Of a DNA stretch of 49,223 nucleotides, positions 14,301-23,718 are shown in pieces. Source of the DNA: Candidatus Gottesmanbacteria bacterium RIFCSPLOWO2_01_FULL_42_22 (GTDB lineage Bacteria > Patescibacteriota > Microgenomatia > 2-02-FULL-39-11). The DNA is taken from the NCBI GenBank assembly GCA_001779315.1, contig MFJU01000027.1, positions 1 to 49,223 on the forward strand. The letters are read 5' to 3'. The position numbers and the translations under genes were made by a program. The notes below the pieces were generated by a model. That model made no database searches, was not told the origin of the DNA, and saw only the letters and a program-made list of their open reading frames with translations. Position 1 is the stretch's first letter, and the number at the start of each line of letters is the position of its first letter.

Positions 14301-14604
14301 AAATCTGCCGGAAAAAGTTTTCGATCTTCTAAAAGAAATTCCCAAAGGAAAAGTCACCACCTACAAAGCCTTGGCCATAAAGGCCGGGATTAAAAATCCT
14401 AGGCAGATAGGCCAAATAATTCATACCAATGAGCATCCGGAAATTTATCCCTGCCACAGGGTAGTCAAATCAGACGGAACTTTGGCCTTAGGCTATAAAT
14501 ACGGAGGACGTGACGGCCAAAAAAAGAGGTTGCTTTCCGATGGAATAAAATTCACCAATGACAAAATCGATCTACCCAGCTATCTTTTCACTTTCCTCCT
14601 ATGA
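14290..14604 (+). CDS. MGMT-like (Ada/Ogt DNA-binding domain) protein
   Basis: A 104-residue protein equal to the C-terminal, DNA-binding and active-site domain of O6-alkylguanine-DNA alkyltransferase. It has the start VFDLLKEIPKGKVTTYKALA, the helix-turn-helix region ending IGQIIHTNEHPEIYPCHRVV, and the acceptor Cys in PCHRV. The N-terminal ribonuclease-like domain of Ogt/Ada is missing, as in the short 'MGMT family' proteins. Retention of the Cys (unlike the alkyltransferase-like Atl proteins) suggests it may still accept alkyl groups. I chose the ATG at 14290 over an upstream start at 14212 because it begins the conserved domain. It converges with and overlaps the VOC gene by 17 nt. Confidence 0.85.
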   Translation: MKNKNLPEKVFDLLKEIPKGKVTTYKALAIKAGIKNPRQIGQIIHTNEHPEIYPCHRVVKSDGTLALGYKYGGRDGQKKRLLSDGIKFTNDKIDLPSYLFTFLL

Positions 14605-14959
14605 GTTGGAGCATGTTGCCATCGAGGTCGAAGAAAGTGGCAAAGTATTTATCGAAAGTCGGGGCTTTAAAAGGTTTGGCGTAGAATTTGACTCCCCGCT
14701 TTTTTAAGATAGCGTAAGTTTTGGAGACGGAATCAACCGCGATATTAAACATGATCCGGTGGCAGTCCCGGTTTTTGCCTTTGACTTCTGAATGCTGACC
14801 GATCCACAAATAGCTGCCACCGATATCAAAACCGATTCCGGTGTCATCGGGGTGATTGATCTCTTCAATTGTTTTCAAACCCATTTTTTCCTTGTACCAA
14901 TTCCCCAAATTCCGGAAGTTTTCCGACCAGATGAGAGTAGCGGAAATACCTTTATACAT
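14588..14959 (-). CDS. VOC superfamily (glyoxalase/bleomycin-resistance fold) protein
   Basis: A 123-residue single-domain VOC protein. The first beta-alpha-beta-beta-beta unit is ISATLIWSENFRNLGNWYKEKMGLKTIEE..., and the second ends in FATFFDLDGNMLQLIGGK, where FxDLDGN..L is the family's hallmark. Likely metal ligands are a mid-protein His/Glu and the final-strand positions, but His at the first position is not evident, so catalysis is uncertain. It lies 1 nt after the dnaJ start side of the heat-shock operon (same strand, directly downstream of dnaJ), and may be read through from it. Confidence 0.8.
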   Translation of the reverse strand: MYKGISATLIWSENFRNLGNWYKEKMGLKTIEEINHPDDTGIGFDIGGSYLWIGQHSEVKGKNRDCHRIMFNIAVDSVSKTYAILKKRGVKFYAKPFKAPTFDKYFATFFDLDGNMLQLIGGK

Positions 14960-14960
14960 T

Positions 14961-15857
14961 TTAAAACCAGCCTTTCTTTGATTGGCCTATCTTATCAAAT
15001 TCTTCCAGAAGCTCTTTTTGACGGGGGGTCAGTTTTGAGGGGATCAGAATTTTAATTCTGATATAATGGTCTCCCCGGCCGCTGCCCCTTAAATACGGCA
15101 CGCCTTTACCCCTCAATCTAATCAATGATCCCGGCTGGGTACCTGGTTGTATTTTGAGATTCAAAGGGCCGTCGATTGTGTTTACACTGACGACGTCGCC
15201 GGCGGCTGCCTGGGCAAAACTTATTGGCAGTTCGGAAATAAGGTCATAATTTTCCCTTTGGAAACGACTATCAGGCTGAACGCGGATAACGATATCATAA
15301 TCTTTGAAACGGATACGCGAGTCGTTGTCGACACCGGCCGGAATTTTGATGGACTGCTTTTTACCATCAATTTCGACATTCTTATCTGTACCTTTGACCG
15401 CTTCCATGAAATCGATGGTCAGCTGGTAAAGGGAATTTTGTTTTTGCCTTCCCTGCCGGCCGAATGGCGAAGCCCCTCCGAAAAACTGTTCGAATATGTC
15501 AAAGGGATCGGAGAAACCGCCGAAATCAACACCCTCAAAAGGCGAGCCGCCGCCGCCGTATGTGGTATAAGAATAGGAAAAAGGCCCGTATCTGCCGGAT
15601 TGCTGTCCCTGTGACTGTTGACCAAAACCGCTGCCTGGGGCAAAGGCTGACTCCCCGTACTGATTGTACATTTCCCGCTTTTTGGCATCGGCCAGGACTT
15701 CATAGGCTTTGGTGATTTCCTTGAATTTCTCGGAGGCGTTCGCTTCTTTGTTGCGGTCCGGATGCCACTCCAAAGCCAGCTTGCGGTAAGCTTTTTTTAT
15801 TTCCGCTTCATTTGCATTGCGGGAAACTCCTAAAATCTCATAAAAATCCCTGGCCAT
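14961..15857 (-). CDS. dnaJ: DnaJ-type co-chaperone without zinc finger
   Basis: Stimulates DnaK ATPase and delivers substrates. The 298 residues have a J domain (1-66) with the HPD motif (WHPDRNKE) and a Gly/Phe-rich region with repeated GG and GF (about 75-130). Two beta-sheet substrate-binding domains follow (from about 140: [18 protein letters not shown]), with a C-terminal dimerisation helix. The four CxxCxGxG zinc repeats of type I DnaJ are absent, so this is a CbpA/type II form. It is the last chaperone gene of the hrcA-grpE-dnaK-dnaJ operon, 4 nt after dnaK. Confidence 0.93.
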   Translation of the reverse strand: MARDFYEILGVSRNANEAEIKKAYRKLALEWHPDRNKEANASEKFKEITKAYEVLADAKKREMYNQYGESAFAPGSGFGQQSQGQQSGRYGPFSYSYTTYGGGGSPFEGVDFGGFSDPFDIFEQFFGGASPFGRQGRQKQNSLYQLTIDFMEAVKGTDKNVEIDGKKQSIKIPAGVDNDSRIRFKDYDIVIRVQPDSRFQRENYDLISELPISFAQAAAGDVVSVNTIDGPLNLKIQPGTQPGSLIRLRGKGVPYLRGSGRGDHYIRIKILIPSKLTPRQKELLEEFDKIGQSKKGWF

Positions 15858-15861
15858 TTAA

Positions 15862-17778
15862 TCAGCTGACTACTTCACCTTCCTGGACATCTTCCTTAGA
15901 CTTTTTCTTGCTTTTTTTCTCTTCCCCGTTTTTCTCTTCTTTTTCCTCCGTTGGCTGTTCTCCGCTTGGAGGAGGTTGAGTTTGTTGGTTTTGGTACATG
16001 GCCTGGCCAATTTTAGACAATGTATCGGAAAGATCTTTGGTTTTCGTCTCCAAGTCTTCGCGGCTGGCACTATCCAAAATGCCTTTAAGGGAACTTACTT
16101 TATCCTCGACTTCCTTTTTCAGCTCATCACTGACTTTGCCCTCCGCATCCTTCAGGGATTTTTCGGCCACATAGATCATATTGTCGGCTTTGTTTCTCGC
16201 TTCTATCTTTTCCTTCTTCTCCTGGTCCTCTTTGGCATGTTCGTCAGCCTCCTTGGTCATCTTTTCGATTTCATCAGTCGAGAGACCGGTTGAGGAAGTT
16301 ATCCTAACGCTTTGACTTTTGCCTGTAGCCTTATCTTTGGCTGAAACATTCAAAATGCCGTTGGCATCAATATCAAATGAAACCTCCACTTGCGGCACTC
16401 CCCTGGGTGCCGGCGGTATTCCGTCGAGGATAAACCGTCCCAGAGATTTATTGTCGGCCGCCATCGGCCTTTCACCCTGGAGGATATTGATCTCGACCGA
16501 TGTCTGGTTGTCGGCAGCCGTTGAAAAAATCTCGCTTTTGCTGGTCGGCACCGTCGTATTCCTTTTTATTAATGGTGTTGCCACAGCTCCTAAAGTTTCC
16601 ACACCCAAAGTTAAAGGTGTCACATCGAGCAACACCACGTCCTTAACTTCCCCTGTCAGGACCCCGGCCTGGACTGCGGCTCCGATAGCTACCACTTCAT
16701 CGGGATTGACGCTCTTATTGGGTTCCTTGCCGAAAAATTCTTTGACTTTTGTCAAAACTCTCGGCATTCTGGTCATGCCCCCGACCAAGACTATTTCATC
16801 GATTTTGCTTTTATCTATTCCCGCGTCCTTGAGACAGGCTTCGACCGGAGGAATGGTCTTCTCGATCAAATCACCGACAATTGTTTCCAATTTAGCTCTG
16901 GATAATTTCTTTACCAGGTGAAGAGGTCCTTCCTTGCCCTGGGTGATAAACGGCAGATTTATCTCTGTTTCCATCGAGGTTGAGAGTTCTACCTTAGCTT
17001 TTTCCGCTGCATCCCTCAGCCGTTGCAGCGCCTGCGGGTCTTTACGCAAATCGACCCCCTGGTCCTTTTTAAATTCGTCGGCAATCCAGTCCAGGATAGT
17101 TTTATCGAAATCATCGCCTCCCAGGTGTGTATCGCCATTGGTAGCTTTGACCTGGTAAACGCCTTCCCCTAATTCCAGGACGGAAATATCAAAAGTACCA
17201 CCTCCTAAATCATATACAGCCACAGTATGGGAATGTTTTTTATCCAATCCGTAAGCCAAAGCAGCGGCTGTCGGCTCATTGAGAATTCTTTTGACGTCCA
17301 ATCCGGCTATTTCGCCCGCCTGCTTGGTGGCCTGTCTTTGCGAATCGTCAAAATAGGCAGGGACGGTAATGACCGCTTCCGTGACTTTCTCGCCCAGGTA
17401 ACTTTCGGCATCAGCTTTAATTTTCTGCAGGATCATGGCGGAAATTTCCTGGGGAGTGAAAGTTTTCCCGTCCACTTCCACCACTGCCATGTTATCGCGG
17501 CCGCTTTTTATACCATAAGGCAGCCACTTCATGTCGTACTGGACGGATTTATCACTGAACTTTCTGCCCATCAATCTCTTGATGGAAAAAACAGTTGATT
17601 TGGGATTGACAATCATTTGCCTTTTTGCCACATCGCCGACGATCCGTTTGCTCGGATCGACTACAGAGGGAATGACATTGCGGCCTTCAGCCGAATGGAT
17701 AACCTTGGGACTGCCGCCCTCCATGACAGCCACACAGCTGTTGGTTGTGCCTAAATCAATGCCGATTATTTTTGCCAT
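15862..17778 (-). CDS. dnaK: Chaperone DnaK (Hsp70)
   Basis: A 638-residue Hsp70 of normal length. The nucleotide-binding domain shows [13 protein letters not shown], the phosphate-2 loop [17 protein letters not shown] and [10 protein letters not shown]. The interdomain linker reads [16 protein letters not shown]. The substrate domain follows, and the C-terminal tail is rich in Gln, Pro, Lys and Glu and lacks the EEVD-like end. It has a good Shine-Dalgarno sequence (AAAGGAG, 8 nt before ATG). A small inverted repeat sits between grpE and dnaK. Confidence 0.97.
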   Translation of the reverse strand: MAKIIGIDLGTTNSCVAVMEGGSPKVIHSAEGRNVIPSVVDPSKRIVGDVAKRQMIVNPKSTVFSIKRLMGRKFSDKSVQYDMKWLPYGIKSGRDNMAVVEVDGKTFTPQEISAMILQKIKADAESYLGEKVTEAVITVPAYFDDSQRQATKQAGEIAGLDVKRILNEPTAAALAYGLDKKHSHTVAVYDLGGGTFDISVLELGEGVYQVKATNGDTHLGGDDFDKTILDWIADEFKKDQGVDLRKDPQALQRLRDAAEKAKVELSTSMETEINLPFITQGKEGPLHLVKKLSRAKLETIVGDLIEKTIPPVEACLKDAGIDKSKIDEIVLVGGMTRMPRVLTKVKEFFGKEPNKSVNPDEVVAIGAAVQAGVLTGEVKDVVLLDVTPLTLGVETLGAVATPLIKRNTTVPTSKSEIFSTAADNQTSVEINILQGERPMAADNKSLGRFILDGIPPAPRGVPQVEVSFDIDANGILNVSAKDKATGKSQSVRITSSTGLSTDEIEKMTKEADEHAKEDQEKKEKIEARNKADNMIYVAEKSLKDAEGKVSDELKKEVEDKVSSLKGILDSASREDLETKTKDLSDTLSKIGQAMYQNQQTQPPPSGEQPTEEKEEKNGEEKKSKKKSKEDVQEGEVVS

Positions 17779-17794
17779 ATATTTACTCCTTTAC

Positions 17795-17811
17795 TCCCGA
17801 TTTAGTCGGGA
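17795..17811 (-). repeat. Intercistronic hairpin between grpE and dnaK
   Basis: TCCCGA (17795-17800) and TCGGGA (17806-17811) form a 6-bp stem with a 5-nt loop that contains the grpE stop codon. No T-run follows on the minus strand, so it is not an intrinsic terminator. It could slow degradation or tune dnaK translation. Its core resembles other CCCGAT/ATCGGG palindromes in this window. Confidence 0.5.
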
Positions 17812-18341
17812 TTAACTTTTTTAACTTCCTCCTTAGCCTCGCCGGAGCTTTCAGCGGAGGCGGGTTGATTACCATTTTTACCGACGATGACCTGGGCTGC
17901 CCTCAATATCCTATTTGACTGACGATAGCCTGTCCTCACTTCGGAAACCACTTTGTTTTCCGTTTCACCGGAAGCTACATCCACACATTCCATTGATTGC
18001 GGATCGAAAAATTTTCCCTCGACTTCTATTTTTTCGACTCCTTCGGATTTTAAGGTATCTTCTGCTTTTTTCAGAATTAGTTTAAGGCCTTCGTTTTTGA
18101 GATCTTTTTCCGCTTTGGAAAGATCATCCAGGACCGGTAAAAATTTAAGTATGAATTGTCCGGCGGCTAAACTTCGCTCCTCGAGCCTGTTTTCGCTGAT
18201 GCGCCTTTCCAGATTCTGGTAGTCGGCCAAAGCCCTTAAATATTTATTTTTCCAGGTCTCAATTTCTTCTTTGAGTATTAGAGTCCCGCTCTTTTGCACA
18301 TCTTTCTTTTGCTCGTCTTTTTTAGTATCGTCTTTTTTCAT
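17802..18341 (-). CDS. grpE: Nucleotide exchange factor GrpE
   Basis: Releases ADP from DnaK. 179 residues from the ATG at 18341, chosen because an upstream in-frame start would overlap hrcA by about 50 nt and adds only a non-conserved stretch. A Lys/Asp-rich N-tail is followed by the long dimerisation helix (EEIETWKNKYLRALADYQNLERRI) and the beta-wing, which includes FDPQSMECVDV. A conserved end region VRTGYRQSNRILRAAQVIVG (about 138-157) follows, then an Ala/Glu/Lys tail. It starts 7 nt after hrcA. Confidence 0.93.
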   Translation of the reverse strand: MKKDDTKKDEQKKDVQKSGTLILKEEIETWKNKYLRALADYQNLERRISENRLEERSLAAGQFILKFLPVLDDLSKAEKDLKNEGLKLILKKAEDTLKSEGVEKIEVEGKFFDPQSMECVDVASGETENKVVSEVRTGYRQSNRILRAAQVIVGKNGNQPASAESSGEAKEEVKKVNPD

Positions 18342-18348
18342 TCTCTTA

Positions 18349-19080
18349 TTACCAATATTTGGCCAAGTCATTGATAAGATTACCCATATAACGGACAACC
18401 GGCACTAATCTGGAGTAATTCATCCTTGAAGGACCAATGACGCCGATAGCACCCTGATGGTCCTGGGATTGGAAACTCACAAAAATTGCTCCGCAGTTAT
18501 TCAGGAAATGACCCCCGAGTTCATCACCCAGAAGTATATGCAAAGCTTCATCCTCACCCGCATAAACGGAATTAATTTTCCACCAGAAATCAGCCTCATC
18601 CAAAGTATCCAAAAGATGTTTAGTGACGTCAATATCGTAAAATTCCGGCATTTCCAGGATATTGCCGATACCGGAAGTAAAAAAATCACCCTCAGCCGTG
18701 GCCGCCAAGGACATGGTTTTTGTCTGTTTGGCTAAAGTCCGGGTGGCTTCCCGCAGAAGTTCATCCATTTTTTTGCGGTGGTCCCAAATCTTCTGCTTGA
18801 CGGAAACTTCATCGGAAACCGAAAGTTCTTTGGGCTTCATGAGCCTGTCAACATAAAATTTCAAGGCCATGGGAGTCGGGGTCCGGCCGGCTGAAGTATG
18901 GGGCTGCTTGAGGTATCCGCCAGTTGTCAGCCTGACCATTTCATTGCGGATAGTCGCCGGTGAAACGCCCAGGTTATACTTTTTATCCAGAGTTTCCGAA
19001 GCCACCGGCATGGCCGTATCAATATATTCCTCGATAATGACTCTTAAAATATGGAGTTGTCTGTCAGTAAGATCCACCAT
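18349..19080 (-). CDS. hrcA: Heat-inducible transcription repressor HrcA, short form
   Basis: Represses chaperone operons by binding CIRCE operators. The winged-helix N-terminus is clear (LTDRQLHILRVIIEEYIDTAMPVASETL, SPATIRNEMVRL, PHTSAGRTPT, residues 4-70). The C-terminal signature GAIGVIGPSRMNYSRLVPVVRYM is also present. At 243 residues it is about 100 shorter than typical HrcA (about 340). Both ends are intact, so the loss is in the middle (dimerisation/insert region). First gene of the operon, with a CIRCE-like operator starting 6 nt upstream of its ATG, so it should be self-repressed. Confidence 0.93.
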   Translation of the reverse strand: MVDLTDRQLHILRVIIEEYIDTAMPVASETLDKKYNLGVSPATIRNEMVRLTTGGYLKQPHTSAGRTPTPMALKFYVDRLMKPKELSVSDEVSVKQKIWDHRKKMDELLREATRTLAKQTKTMSLAATAEGDFFTSGIGNILEMPEFYDIDVTKHLLDTLDEADFWWKINSVYAGEDEALHILLGDELGGHFLNNCGAIFVSFQSQDHQGAIGVIGPSRMNYSRLVPVVRYMGNLINDLAKYW

Positions 19081-19086
19081 AGAAAA

Positions 19087-19113
19087 TTAGCACTAAGATA
19101 ACATGACTGCTAA
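19087..19113 (-). promoter_or_regulatory. CIRCE-like HrcA operator of the hrcA-dnaK operon
   Basis: TTAGCACTA (19087-19095), a 9-nt spacer, then GACTGCTAA (19105-19113). The family consensus is TTAGCACTC-N9-GAGTGCTAA, so spacing is exact and two positions deviate. It lies between the -35 and -10 of the predicted hrcA promoter, an ideal repressor position. Confidence 0.88.
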
Positions 19114-19123
19114 AGTTTGTCAA
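19095..19123 (-). promoter_or_regulatory. hrcA operon promoter
   Basis: On the minus strand TTGACA (19123-19118) is followed after exactly 17 nt by TATCTT (19100-19095). The CIRCE-like operator overlaps the spacer and -10 box. The predicted transcript start is about 8 nt before the hrcA ATG. Confidence 0.65.
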
Positions 19124-19126
19124 GTT

Positions 19127-21082
19127 ATGGAAATTCCTGTTAAGATAATTTCAGTGCTGAAAAAACTCTTTTTCGTTGTCATATTGGCCATTATTCCATT
19201 GGTGGTCTTCTACTCCGACGAGATAGTGACCATGATCGGCAGGGCTGCCGCAGTCAAAGCAAATATCATTGTAGATACGGCCGCGATAGGTGCGGAATTC
19301 AGACCCATCTGGGCAAATTTCGCCCAGGGCGGAGAAGAACCGCCTCCCATGCTCAAAGGAACAGTTGACAAAATGAAGGAATTAAAACCGCGCTACATCA
19401 GGCTTGACCATATTTACGATAAATATCAGATAGTCAAAAAAAGCGGTTCGCAAATATCTTACGACTTTTCACTTCTGGATAAAAGCGTGGAAGATATCTT
19501 AAATATGGGAGCTAAACCCTTTTTCAGCCTGTCGTATATGCCCATCGAATTTAGCGGAGCCTCTTCTGTCATTGATTTGCCGGCTGATTTAAATTTATGG
19601 AGTAATCTCGTCAGGGAGACTATCCTTCATTACTCCGGTCAGAATAACCTCAATCTGTCGGACGTTTATTATGAAGTTTGGAATGAACCGGAATTACCTC
19701 AATTCGGCAAATTCAGCCCCTCCGGCAAAAAAAGCTACCGGGATCTTTATTTGGCTTCGGAAAAAGGCGCCCGGGAAGTTTTGGGGGCCAACCGCTTTTT
19801 CTTCGGCGGTCCTGCTGTCGGTTCCTACTATCCTGAATGGATTGAAATGATGGCCTTTCTTAAAAGTCAAAAAGGCATCCGCCTGGATTTCTATTCCTGG
19901 CACCGCTACCACCAGGATCCGGCTGTCTTTTTAAAAGATGTCGGCAAAACCCGCAATATCCTCAAAAAATATAACCTGGTGGATTTGCCACTGATTATCA
20001 GCGAATGGGGTATTGATTCCGAAAAAAATGAAGCGGGCAACACTGATAAAGCGGCTGCCCATGCGGCGGCCACTGCCCTGGTGCTGGCCAATAACCTGGA
20101 AGGCATATTTAATTTTGAGGTTAAAGACGGCCCCCCGCCGGATGGCGGTAGATGGGGGCTTCTGACCCATGAGTTAAATAATCAGCCGCTGGAACCGAAA
20201 AAGCGTTATCAGGTTTTCCGCTCACTGAATAAACTGACCGGCTTACAAATCAATACCTCCGGTGACGGGACTTTTGTCAAAGCGCTGGGAGTTAAAAACA
20301 AAAACAGTGAAATTGAAATCCTGCTGGTAAACTATGACCGTCAGGAAAAAAATACGGAAAATGTACCGCTGACTTTTACCGGGCTTAAACCTGGTGATTA
20401 TTCCCTCACGGTAACTGATGTTGTCAGAGACTTGAAAATCACCTCTGAAATTCCGTCTGTCAACGGCACTATCCAAAAAAGTTTTCCCATGCTGCCCAAT
20501 GCTGTTTTAAATATCAGCTTGGTTAAGAAAAATGAACTGGCCCGGTTTATCCCCGGATATAACGGCGGCTCTGACACTGCCCTCCTTCTGAACAATCAAA
20601 ATCAGGCTCTGACCATACCTTTGACTTTAAAACCGGCGCAAAACAATGAGCTTGAAATTATGCTTAAACCGTCTTGGCCGGAGGATGACAAACCGCTTCT
20701 GATCATGGACATACCCTTGAAAACAAACGATGCTGATTCTTCCCAAACAAAGATCAGTCTCGAGAAAAGAACCACCAGAAATATTGATTTTCTGGCTGTT
20801 TCCGTTTATGACGGACTTTCTACGGAAACCTTGACTTTGCCTCTTAATTTCCGGGCAGCCGGATCCGACTGGCAAATTATCCGCCTGGCCTGGAGCGCTG
20901 CCGCGATTTCCATATCAGTTGGCGGGGGCAGCAATCAAATTACTTTTGAAAAAGAATTTAAGGCTTCTCTTCCCTCATCTCTGATTTTCTATCCCTTCGG
21001 GGGGGCCATTGACAATCTCTCCGTTAAAGCAGACGGAGAAGTTGTTCTGACGCGTACCTTTGACGGCTCAATCGGAATTTAA
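19127..21082 (+). CDS. Membrane-anchored clan GH-A glycoside hydrolase (GH39-like)
   Basis: 651 residues from the ATG at 19127. A start at 19103 also exists but lies inside the CIRCE operator. An N-terminal hydrophobic helix (about 10-30) serves as signal or anchor. A TIM-barrel follows with the acid/base Glu in EVWNEPE (Glu187) and the nucleophile Glu in IISEWGI (Glu293), the strand-4 and strand-7 pattern of clan GH-A. The overall look is nearest to GH39-type beta-xylosidases. The C-terminal half (about 370-651) is beta-rich, probably carbohydrate-binding or spacer domains. The substrate is unknown; the sheath or host polysaccharide is possible. Its stop overlaps the murJ stop (convergent). 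Confidence 0.72.
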   Translation: MEIPVKIISVLKKLFFVVILAIIPLVVFYSDEIVTMIGRAAAVKANIIVDTAAIGAEFRPIWANFAQGGEEPPPMLKGTVDKMKELKPRYIRLDHIYDKYQIVKKSGSQISYDFSLLDKSVEDILNMGAKPFFSLSYMPIEFSGASSVIDLPADLNLWSNLVRETILHYSGQNNLNLSDVYYEVWNEPELPQFGKFSPSGKKSYRDLYLASEKGAREVLGANRFFFGGPAVGSYYPEWIEMMAFLKSQKGIRLDFYSWHRYHQDPAVFLKDVGKTRNILKKYNLVDLPLIISEWGIDSEKNEAGNTDKAAAHAAATALVLANNLEGIFNFEVKDGPPPDGGRWGLLTHELNNQPLEPKKRYQVFRSLNKLTGLQINTSGDGTFVKALGVKNKNSEIEILLVNYDRQEKNTENVPLTFTGLKPGDYSLTVTDVVRDLKITSEIPSVNGTIQKSFPMLPNAVLNISLVKKNELARFIPGYNGGSDTALLLNNQNQALTIPLTLKPAQNNELEIMLKPSWPEDDKPLLIMDIPLKTNDADSSQTKISLEKRTTRNIDFLAVSVYDGLSTETLTLPLNFRAAGSDWQIIRLAWSAAAISISVGGGSNQITFEKEFKASLPSSLIFYPFGGAIDNLSVKADGEVVLTRTFDGSIGI

Positions 21083-22749
21083 TTCTCCTGCAAATTGACG
21101 ACTTCCTGGGGGGTATCAAGAAGGATGCCTTTTTCTTTCGGTTTCAGCCGCTGGAATATTTTAAAGATGACGGCTATCTGCGGCACATCCAGAAACCAGG
21201 CGATAAAAAGATAAACAGCCATACCGCAAAACGTGGAAATGCCGGTTAAAACCATTAAATTGAAAGTCCTGGTCGTATCAAAAACCAGCTGGTCCAGCAC
21301 TTTAATGGGAATATAAAGGGCAAAAGCGGCTACCAAGCCTGACAGGAAAATTTTAAACATGGGAAAAATCAGTTCATCAAAACTGAAATTGCCGATCTTT
21401 TTAATCATAAAAATCAGCAGCAGAAACATATTAAATATACTGGCAACTGAGGCAGATAAACCCAGGGACCAGACGGGCAATTTGTAAACCAATATGAATA
21501 ATACTGATAATACGGTATTAATCAAAACAGCCGCCGCTCCTACAGCTACCGGCGTCCGGCTGTCATGGAGAGCATAAAATCCGCGGGCCAACAGATGGAC
21601 CAGAGATTGGGCAAAAAGTGAGACGGAAAAATATGCCAGGGTCAGACCGGTGGCAACAGTTGCCCCCCAGTCAAAAAGGGTGGAAGAACCGAAAACCAAG
21701 CGGACGAGAGGAATTCTCAAAACGATCAATATAGAGGAGAGCGGCATAACCAAAAAAAGTATCTGATGGAAAGACGACAGTATAATTTTTTTAAACTCAG
21801 GCAGATCTTTTCTGGCGGCAGCTGAGGAAAGCGCCGGCAGAGAGGCCTGGGAGATAGATACCCCGAAAAGTCCGATGGGCAGCTGCTGCAGATGCTGGGC
21901 AAAATTAAAAACAGTCACGCTCGATGCTCCCAAAAGTGTTGACAATACCAAGTCGATAGTTGTATCAATTTGCGATACCGCCAATCCCAAAGTCCTAGGC
22001 CCCATCAGTTTTCCGATTGTCCTGACACCGGGATGGTGGTAATCGAAAGATAACTGATGCCGGTATCCGTAAGAGAGAATGGTCGGTATTTGGATCAGCA
22101 CAAAGAGCAAAGCTCCCAAAACCACACCGAAAACAGGAGCGTATAAGCCGAACAATGGGGTTAAAAAAAGGATCCCGGCAATTATGCCCAGATTGTAGGC
22201 AACAGGCGCTAGGGCCGGTACCAGAAAATTCCGGTAGGACTGCAGTATTCCTGTCAGAAAATTACCGATGATGAGGGGAAAAACCTGGGGTATGATCATT
22301 ATTCTGGTAAATGAAACCATGAGTTTAATCTGCTCTTCGTTAAATCCTGGAGCCAGTTTTCTGGAGATTTCAGAAGTAAAAAACATTAGCGGCAAAGACA
22401 GGAAAAAAAACAGGACCAACCCGAGGTTAATGACTGAGGAGGCTAACCTGTTCGCTTCTTCCTTGCTTTTGGTATCCAAATAAGAGGTAAAAACAGGGAT
22501 AAAGGCTGTCGCTAAGGCACCCATGACCAGAAGTTCAAAAATCATATTAGGCAGCCGGAAAGCAGCGTAATAAACCCCTAAGTCCTCCGGAGAAAAGCGG
22601 GCAGCCAGGAGCCGGTCACGCAAAAGTCCCAAAACCCTGGAAAAAGCTACCGCCGTCATGATGACTGAAGCTGCGGAAAGTATATTCTTTTCCCGGCGCG
22701 TCAGAATAGTCAGTGTATTACGGATGATCTTGACCATTGATTGCTTCAC
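21079..22749 (-). CDS. murJ: Lipid II flippase MurJ (MviN family)
   Basis: Moves lipid-linked peptidoglycan precursor across the membrane. 556 residues with about 14 predicted membrane helices. The family hallmark TAVAFSRVLGLLRDRLLAARFSPEDLGVYYAAFRLPN (31-67) carries the Arg residues, then GALATAFIPVF (77-87). Length is normal. The N-terminus could begin at Met5. The first in-frame start is retained because it directly faces the rpsT promoter region. It supports a peptidoglycan wall, together with mltG, femAB-like and LCP genes in the window. Confidence 0.94.
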   Translation of the reverse strand: MKQSMVKIIRNTLTILTRREKNILSAASVIMTAVAFSRVLGLLRDRLLAARFSPEDLGVYYAAFRLPNMIFELLVMGALATAFIPVFTSYLDTKSKEEANRLASSVINLGLVLFFFLSLPLMFFTSEISRKLAPGFNEEQIKLMVSFTRIMIIPQVFPLIIGNFLTGILQSYRNFLVPALAPVAYNLGIIAGILFLTPLFGLYAPVFGVVLGALLFVLIQIPTILSYGYRHQLSFDYHHPGVRTIGKLMGPRTLGLAVSQIDTTIDLVLSTLLGASSVTVFNFAQHLQQLPIGLFGVSISQASLPALSSAAARKDLPEFKKIILSSFHQILFLVMPLSSILIVLRIPLVRLVFGSSTLFDWGATVATGLTLAYFSVSLFAQSLVHLLARGFYALHDSRTPVAVGAAAVLINTVLSVLFILVYKLPVWSLGLSASVASIFNMFLLLIFMIKKIGNFSFDELIFPMFKIFLSGLVAAFALYIPIKVLDQLVFDTTRTFNLMVLTGISTFCGMAVYLFIAWFLDVPQIAVIFKIFQRLKPKEKGILLDTPQEVVNLQEN

Positions 22750-22758
22750 TAGTATACT
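22730..22758 (+). promoter_or_regulatory. rpsT promoter (near-leaderless)
   Basis: TTGACC (22730-22735), a 17-nt spacer, then TATACT (22753-22758). Only 9 nt separate the -10 box from the rpsT ATG at 22768, so the transcript should start within about 3 nt of the start codon. The promoter overlaps the beginning of murJ on the other strand. Confidence 0.65.
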
Positions 22759-22767
22759 ACGTAAATC

Positions 22768-23085
22768 ATGCCGATAACCAGATCAGCCGCTAAAAAAATG
22801 AGACAGGATAAAGTCCGAAAAAATAATAATCTGATCGTCAGAAATAAAGTGCGCGATGCCATCAAAAATTTCCGCAGAAGACCCGAGGAAAAGTTATACC
22901 GCCTGGCAGCCAGCCTTTTAGACCAGGCCAGTAAGAAAAAGATTTTCCATGCCAATAAAAGCGCCCGCCTTAAATCAAATCTGTCCAAACTTTTGAAGAA
23001 AAAACCGGCAGCGGCAGTCAGCAAAACACCTTCAAAAAGCAAAAAAACAGCCAAACTGAAGAAAAAAACCGCCACAAAATCCTGA
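22768..23085 (+). CDS. rpsT: Ribosomal protein S20
   Basis: A component of the 30S subunit. 105 residues, starting MPITRSAAKKMRQDK and ending the conserved domain with HANKSARLKSNLSKLL (about 70-85), as in S20. About 20 extra Lys/Ala/Ser-rich residues at the C-terminus make it longer than the usual 85-88. It appears to be transcribed from its own promoter with virtually no leader. Monocistronic or leading into the pilN promoter region. Confidence 0.92.
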   Translation: MPITRSAAKKMRQDKVRKNNNLIVRNKVRDAIKNFRRRPEEKLYRLAASLLDQASKKKIFHANKSARLKSNLSKLLKKKPAAAVSKTPSKSKKTAKLKKKTATKS

Positions 23086-23107
23086 TTTCCACTTAACTTT
23101 TTTCCTG

Positions 23108-23113
23108 TATAAT
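23108..23113 (+). promoter_or_regulatory. Possible promoter of the pilN-like operon
   Basis: A perfect TATAAT at 23108-23113 lies 23 nt after rpsT and about 45 nt before the pilN start. The -35 region is weak. Confidence 0.45.
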
Positions 23114-23158
23114 GGATTTAGAAGTGTCTTTGGGGATTTTTATATCCTTTTGTTTTAT

Positions 23159-23713
23159 ATGGCACAAACTAAAAGAAAAACAGATATAAATCTGGTTGTT
23201 CTCAAAGTCAAGGAAGAATCCCTTTCTGCCCAATTTCTAACCTGGGCGCTTACCTACGGCCGCTATATCATCATTATTATCCAAATTGTCGTTCTTTCCG
23301 TATTTTTTATGCGTTTCAGGCTGGATAGGGACAGGACAGACCTTAAAGAGTCGGTGGGCCAAAAAGAAGCCCTGATTGAATCCATTTCAGAGGTGGACGC
23401 CGAAGTCAGAAGGGTCCAAAAATCATTAGGCGATATAAAATCTGTCACCGGCAACTATGATTATGTTCTCAAAACCGTGAATTTTTTGGAGGATAATACG
23501 CCTTCCGATATTTCGTTTACTCTTTTGACATTCGGCAAACAGGGACTGCGTTTTACGGCTGTAGCGGATAATCTCACCAGTTTCAATGTACTTCTGAAGA
23601 ATATTCAGGACAACAAGATGTTTTCCGAGATTCAGCTGGAAGATCTCAAGAGAAAAGCAGACGGCAAAGTGGAATTTAGAGTCCAGGCCATGCTTCAGGA
23701 TAAGAAAAATTAA
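23159..23713 (+). CDS. PilN-like type IV pilus assembly protein
   Basis: 184 residues from the ATG at 23159 (a TTG three codons earlier is possible). It has a short cytoplasmic N-tail with the INLV segment that in PilN binds PilM (TDINLVVLKVKEE). One membrane helix (YGRYIIIIIQIVVLSVFFM, about 33-51), a coiled coil and a periplasmic-type ferredoxin-like domain follow. It is followed after 5 nt by a PilO-like gene, the standard order. No separate pilM is adjacent; the PilM-like domain found here is fused in the protein at 7361. Confidence 0.78.
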   Translation: MAQTKRKTDINLVVLKVKEESLSAQFLTWALTYGRYIIIIIQIVVLSVFFMRFRLDRDRTDLKESVGQKEALIESISEVDAEVRRVQKSLGDIKSVTGNYDYVLKTVNFLEDNTPSDISFTLLTFGKQGLRFTAVADNLTSFNVLLKNIQDNKMFSEIQLEDLKRKADGKVEFRVQAMLQDKKN

Positions 23714-23718
23714 ATACT

